NCBI GenBank assembly: GCA_963931925.1
Contig: OZ007575.1
Coordinates: 30,349,244-30,413,243 of the forward strand
From: Onchidella celtica
Lineage: Eukaryota > Mollusca > Gastropoda > Systellommatophora > Onchidiidae
Direction of reading: 5' to 3'
DNA length: 64,000 nt
The position numbers and the translations under genes were made by a program. Below, in pieces: positions 61,424 through 64,000 of the stretch (its first letter is position 1; the number at the start of each line of letters is the position of its first letter). The notes below the pieces were generated by a model. The model made no database searches, was not told where the DNA came from, and saw nothing but the letters and a program-made list of their open reading frames with translations.

Positions 61424-61608
61424 TTGAAAACAGAAGTATGGTCAATGCTTTTATACAGATGTGAAAATTGGACAATGAACAAAGAAATAGAGAGGAAACT
61501 AGGAGCAGCAGAGACTGATGTGGTTTATTAGAAGAGTATTGAGAATATCATGGCTGGAGAAAAAATCCAATGAGTCAGTATTGAGAGATTCTAATCTGAC
61601 AAGGGCAA
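61424..61608 (+). mobile_element. LINE reverse-transcriptase C-terminal fragment, frameshifted
   Basis: The reading LKTEVWSMLLYRCENWTMNK (61424 onward) is followed by EIERKLGAAE, then a 4-bp insertion ACTG (61514-61517) shifts frame. After the insertion, from the ATG at 61518, the protein resumes as MWFIRRVLRISWLEKKSNES then VLRDSNLTRA. This pattern (LLYGCETWT..., WFYRRMLRISW..., EEVLR-type motifs) is characteristic of the region downstream of the RT palm domain in endonuclease-RT LINEs common in invertebrates. It is a dead fragment of about 60 codons: no endonuclease or YxDD region is present. Confidence 0.85.
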
Positions 61609-61890
61609 CTCTAATCTGACAAGGGCAACTCTGATCTGACAAGGGAAACTCTAATCTGTCAAGGGCAACTCTAATCTGACACGGGCAACTCTAATCTGAC
61701 AAGGACAACTCTAGTCTGATAAGGGCAACTCTACTCTGACAAGGGCAACTCTGATCTGACAAGAACAATTCTGATCTGACAAAGGCAACTCTGATCTGAC
61801 AAGGACAACTCTAATCTGACAAGGGCAACTCTAATCTGACAAGGGCAACTCTGATCTGACAAGGGCAACTCTGATCTGACAAGGGCAACA
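61591..61890. repeat. 20-bp minisatellite, 15 copies
   Basis: Unit CTAATCTGACAAGGGCAACT with G/A variants (CTGATCTGAC). The first unit overlaps the in-frame LINE codons for SNLTRAT, suggesting it was seeded from LINE sequence. Confidence 0.96.
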
Positions 61891-61912
61891 ACTGATGATG
61901 ATTTATTTGAGT

Positions 61913-62035
61913 TTGAGTTTGAATTTGGGTTTTTACAGCACGTCGACACCATAACGGCCACTGCGCCTTTCACGATCTAATTGTTCCTCTGTTCATGTTT
62001 GCTATTCAGAACGTGAAGATTTCACAAACAGAATT
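61913..62035 (+). repeat. Dispersed repeat F, copy 2
   Basis: GAGTTTGAATTTGGGTTTTT, ACCATAACGGCCACTGCGCC, GCTATTCAGAACGTGAAG and TTTCACAAACAGAATT match 27940-28085. Confidence 0.7.
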
Positions 62036-62769
62036 AAATAATTCCGTATTTATTTTATTGCACTGGTAAAATTCTCAAAAGTTGTTTTGTATATTATATC
62101 TAAAAGAGTTTTGCAAATGTGTATAAAGTTGTTTTTTTTAATGAAGTGGGTTCACGTTAGAAAATATATCTTTCATGGATCCGCAGGCATCGGGCCTTCT
62201 TAGGATATGCATGTAGTTTACACATTCAGTCAAAATATGCTTTATCGATGATTGACAAATGCATACCACACATGCAGGGGATTCCCTCCCCCCCCCCCCC
62301 CCACACCCCCCCCTCCACCCACCCCCCGAGTAAAATCCAGTGTGTGAGGTGGGTATGACCCATGTAATTAAGACCTAGACAGAGTCTAGCAAAGACAATT
62401 TCATCCCTCCGATTTTGTTGAGAGGCATAAACCCACTAAGTTGATCTTGACTGAGATGCAGTTTATTTGTTGTTTGTTCAGCCCATCTTTCATCCCATGC
62501 GTACTGTGTACTTTTTTGCATCTTGATTTACTGAAATTATTGATAGCAATTTTGAAGTTGGTGTGTGGTTTTTCCAAAGAAGACACACATCCGTCACACT
62601 TTGATACTTTCAGAATTTTGACAGTTTGAACCGGGGAATTCATCATCTCGATCCGCCATTTTAAGGAAGAATTGAAAACTAAAAAGTATTCCATGTATCT
62701 GTAGTTCAGTGCATGAAGTTTTGTTTTCTATGTATTCACCATCGTTTTCCCGTCAAAGTGGAGGGCTTG

Positions 62770-62774
<5 letters not shown>
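62036..62774. other. No gene recognised; C-rich block at 62288-62328
   Basis: A C-run of about 15 bases is followed by CACCCCCCCCTCCACCC. Remaining frames are short. Confidence 0.5.

Positions 62775-62850
<76 letters not shown>
62775..62850. repeat. (GA)n microsatellite
   Basis: About 66 bp of perfect AG with one GGGA near the end. Confidence 0.98.
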
Positions 62851-62851
<1 letters not shown>

Positions 62852-63082
62852 AAGAAATCCGGTTTCTCAAGGCCGAGTAACCCGCCTAGGCAAATTTGTT
62901 ATTTTTTACATTTTCTCCGTGTTTTGAGAATTAGAGAATGGGGCTTTTTTGCTTGTGTATATAACATAATTTGGTTTGGTGATCAGTTTGGTCTCTGTTG
63001 CTTAGCCTCATTGTCCGGGGTTGTTCTGTCACAGTTGTTTTGTCCGTGGAAAAAACTTGCCAGATGGTGTCTCAGAACACTT

Positions 63083-63376
63083 AAGCTGTGTTTTCATGTG
63101 TACGGAAACGGAAAAAAAGCTTCAAAGTAGTGAAATAGAAAGAATGGTTTCATGTGTACGGACATGCCATTTCCATACACATGGAAACACGCTTCCTCTT
63201 CACTACTTGATGGAATTTCTGTCTCTTTCCGTTGTCGTTTCCGTTTCCGCACACATGAAAACCCAGCTTGAAGCCGTGTTTCATGTGTGCCAAAACGCAT
63301 GGAAAAACTTCTTTTTTTCCCCCGCTATTTGATGTTTTTTTGCTGTTTCCGTTTCCGTACGCATGAAAACACAGCT
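63083..63376. mobile_element. Family J TIR element, nested or tandem pair
   Basis: AAGCTGTGTTTTCATGTGTA then CGGAAACGG at the left is inverted at 63262-63269 (CCCAGCTT preceded by GTTTCCGCACACATGAAA), giving a 187-bp unit. It is inverted again at the far right (CCGTTTCCGTACGCATGAAA, ACACAGCT to 63376). The two units share the middle terminus. No coding capacity. Interval 63377-64000 has no supported feature. Confidence 0.78.
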
Positions 63377-64000
63377 GTAGGAGGAGATAAAACTTAGAAG
63401 AAAAAGTCTGTGAATTTGAGTTTGGAGAAAGCGCGACGACAAGGTAACAGCCATACTGTGCTAGGAAAATAAGACAGATTGAACAGAATGACGGGACAGA
63501 AGGAAGGAAACCCTACCAGAAACCTATCAGAAACGTCCACTAATCAGCCGCTCAAAGAGAAAAAAAAAAAGAAATGTTCTTTCGCACCCACATCACAGTG
63601 ACCCTCAAGTTTACGGATAAAAAACAAAAAGCCAAGTTTGGATACGAATTCTTTATTGGTGGCAATGAACATAGATCTAATTGTGTGGATATGAATGACA
63701 TATTGGTGGCAATTAAAATATTGTGATGTGAGTGAGTGATTCATAGCCACGCTGATCAAGCATGCTGAGGGTTAAATGTAGAGTTATAGAGCTCGGTGCT
63801 CCATATTAGAAACAAGTTATCTGATGTACATTATTCTATATTTGCTGTTATTTGATTATTTTCAACCATTTTTGCAAGTTCCAGGATTTTTTTTCATAAA
63901 ACAGCCCATTCAGTCTATTTTTGTTGTTGTTTTTATTTACTGAAAGCAGATGCTAAAGGTGTCATTTATAAAGAGCCTCAAGCGCACGATCAATGACTCA

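Overview
This window looks like intergenic or intronic DNA from a repeat-rich animal genome. The best guess is a lophotrochozoan, probably a mollusc. That rests on the combination of tRNA-derived SINEs, many short terminal-inverted-repeat (TIR) elements, a non-autonomous Helitron, a LINE remnant and very long ATCT/GATA and GA/CT microsatellites. Species assignment is an inference. Nothing bacterial is present: no operons, ribosome binding sites or compact genes. Almost all long reading frames are translations of simple repeats (YLSI from ATCT, SLSL/RERE from CT/GA, SSLFNY from an 18-bp minisatellite). I found one stretch that reads like a real protein-coding exon (43369-43588, a possible terminal exon) and one decayed LINE reverse-transcriptase fragment (61424-61608).

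Layout. 0-10 kb: a tRNA-SINE split by a hAT-type MITE (1483-2110), several TIR elements, a 151-bp tandem duplication (7355-7650) and a GATA/GACA array (7994-8535). 10-20 kb: a full-length SINE (10723-11195), a 710-bp non-autonomous Helitron inside a trinucleotide tract (13031-13740), and an 18-bp minisatellite of about 63 copies that grew inside a MITE (18618-19755). 20-31 kb: ATCT/CT arrays, a third SINE carrying a 33-bp minisatellite (23773-24395), a head-to-head ATCT/GATA palindrome (26678-27027) and a candidate piggyBac-like MITE (28129-28333). 31-45 kb: a family of palindromic elements including an 844-bp foldback-like one (34363-35206), a hAT MITE (41346-41496), the candidate exon and another ATCT/CTGT array. 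45-64 kb: a TIR element interrupted at TTAA by a piggyBac-like MITE (49735-50140), a 28-copy 55-bp minisatellite (51746-53285), a hAT MITE (54366-54543), ATCT and GA arrays, and the LINE fragment that runs into a 20-bp minisatellite (61591-61890).

Main theme. The window records transposon nesting and minisatellite birth. Three different minisatellites (18, 33 and 20 bp units) appear to have arisen by amplifying a short piece of a recognisable mobile element. Several insertions keep target-site duplications (8 bp for hAT-like, TTAA for piggyBac-like, A|T for the Helitron), so relative insertion order can be read. I named families A, B, C, D, E, F, G, H, J, P and Q only for cross-reference; the letters are not database names. 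All repeat boundaries were set by eye and may be off by several bases.
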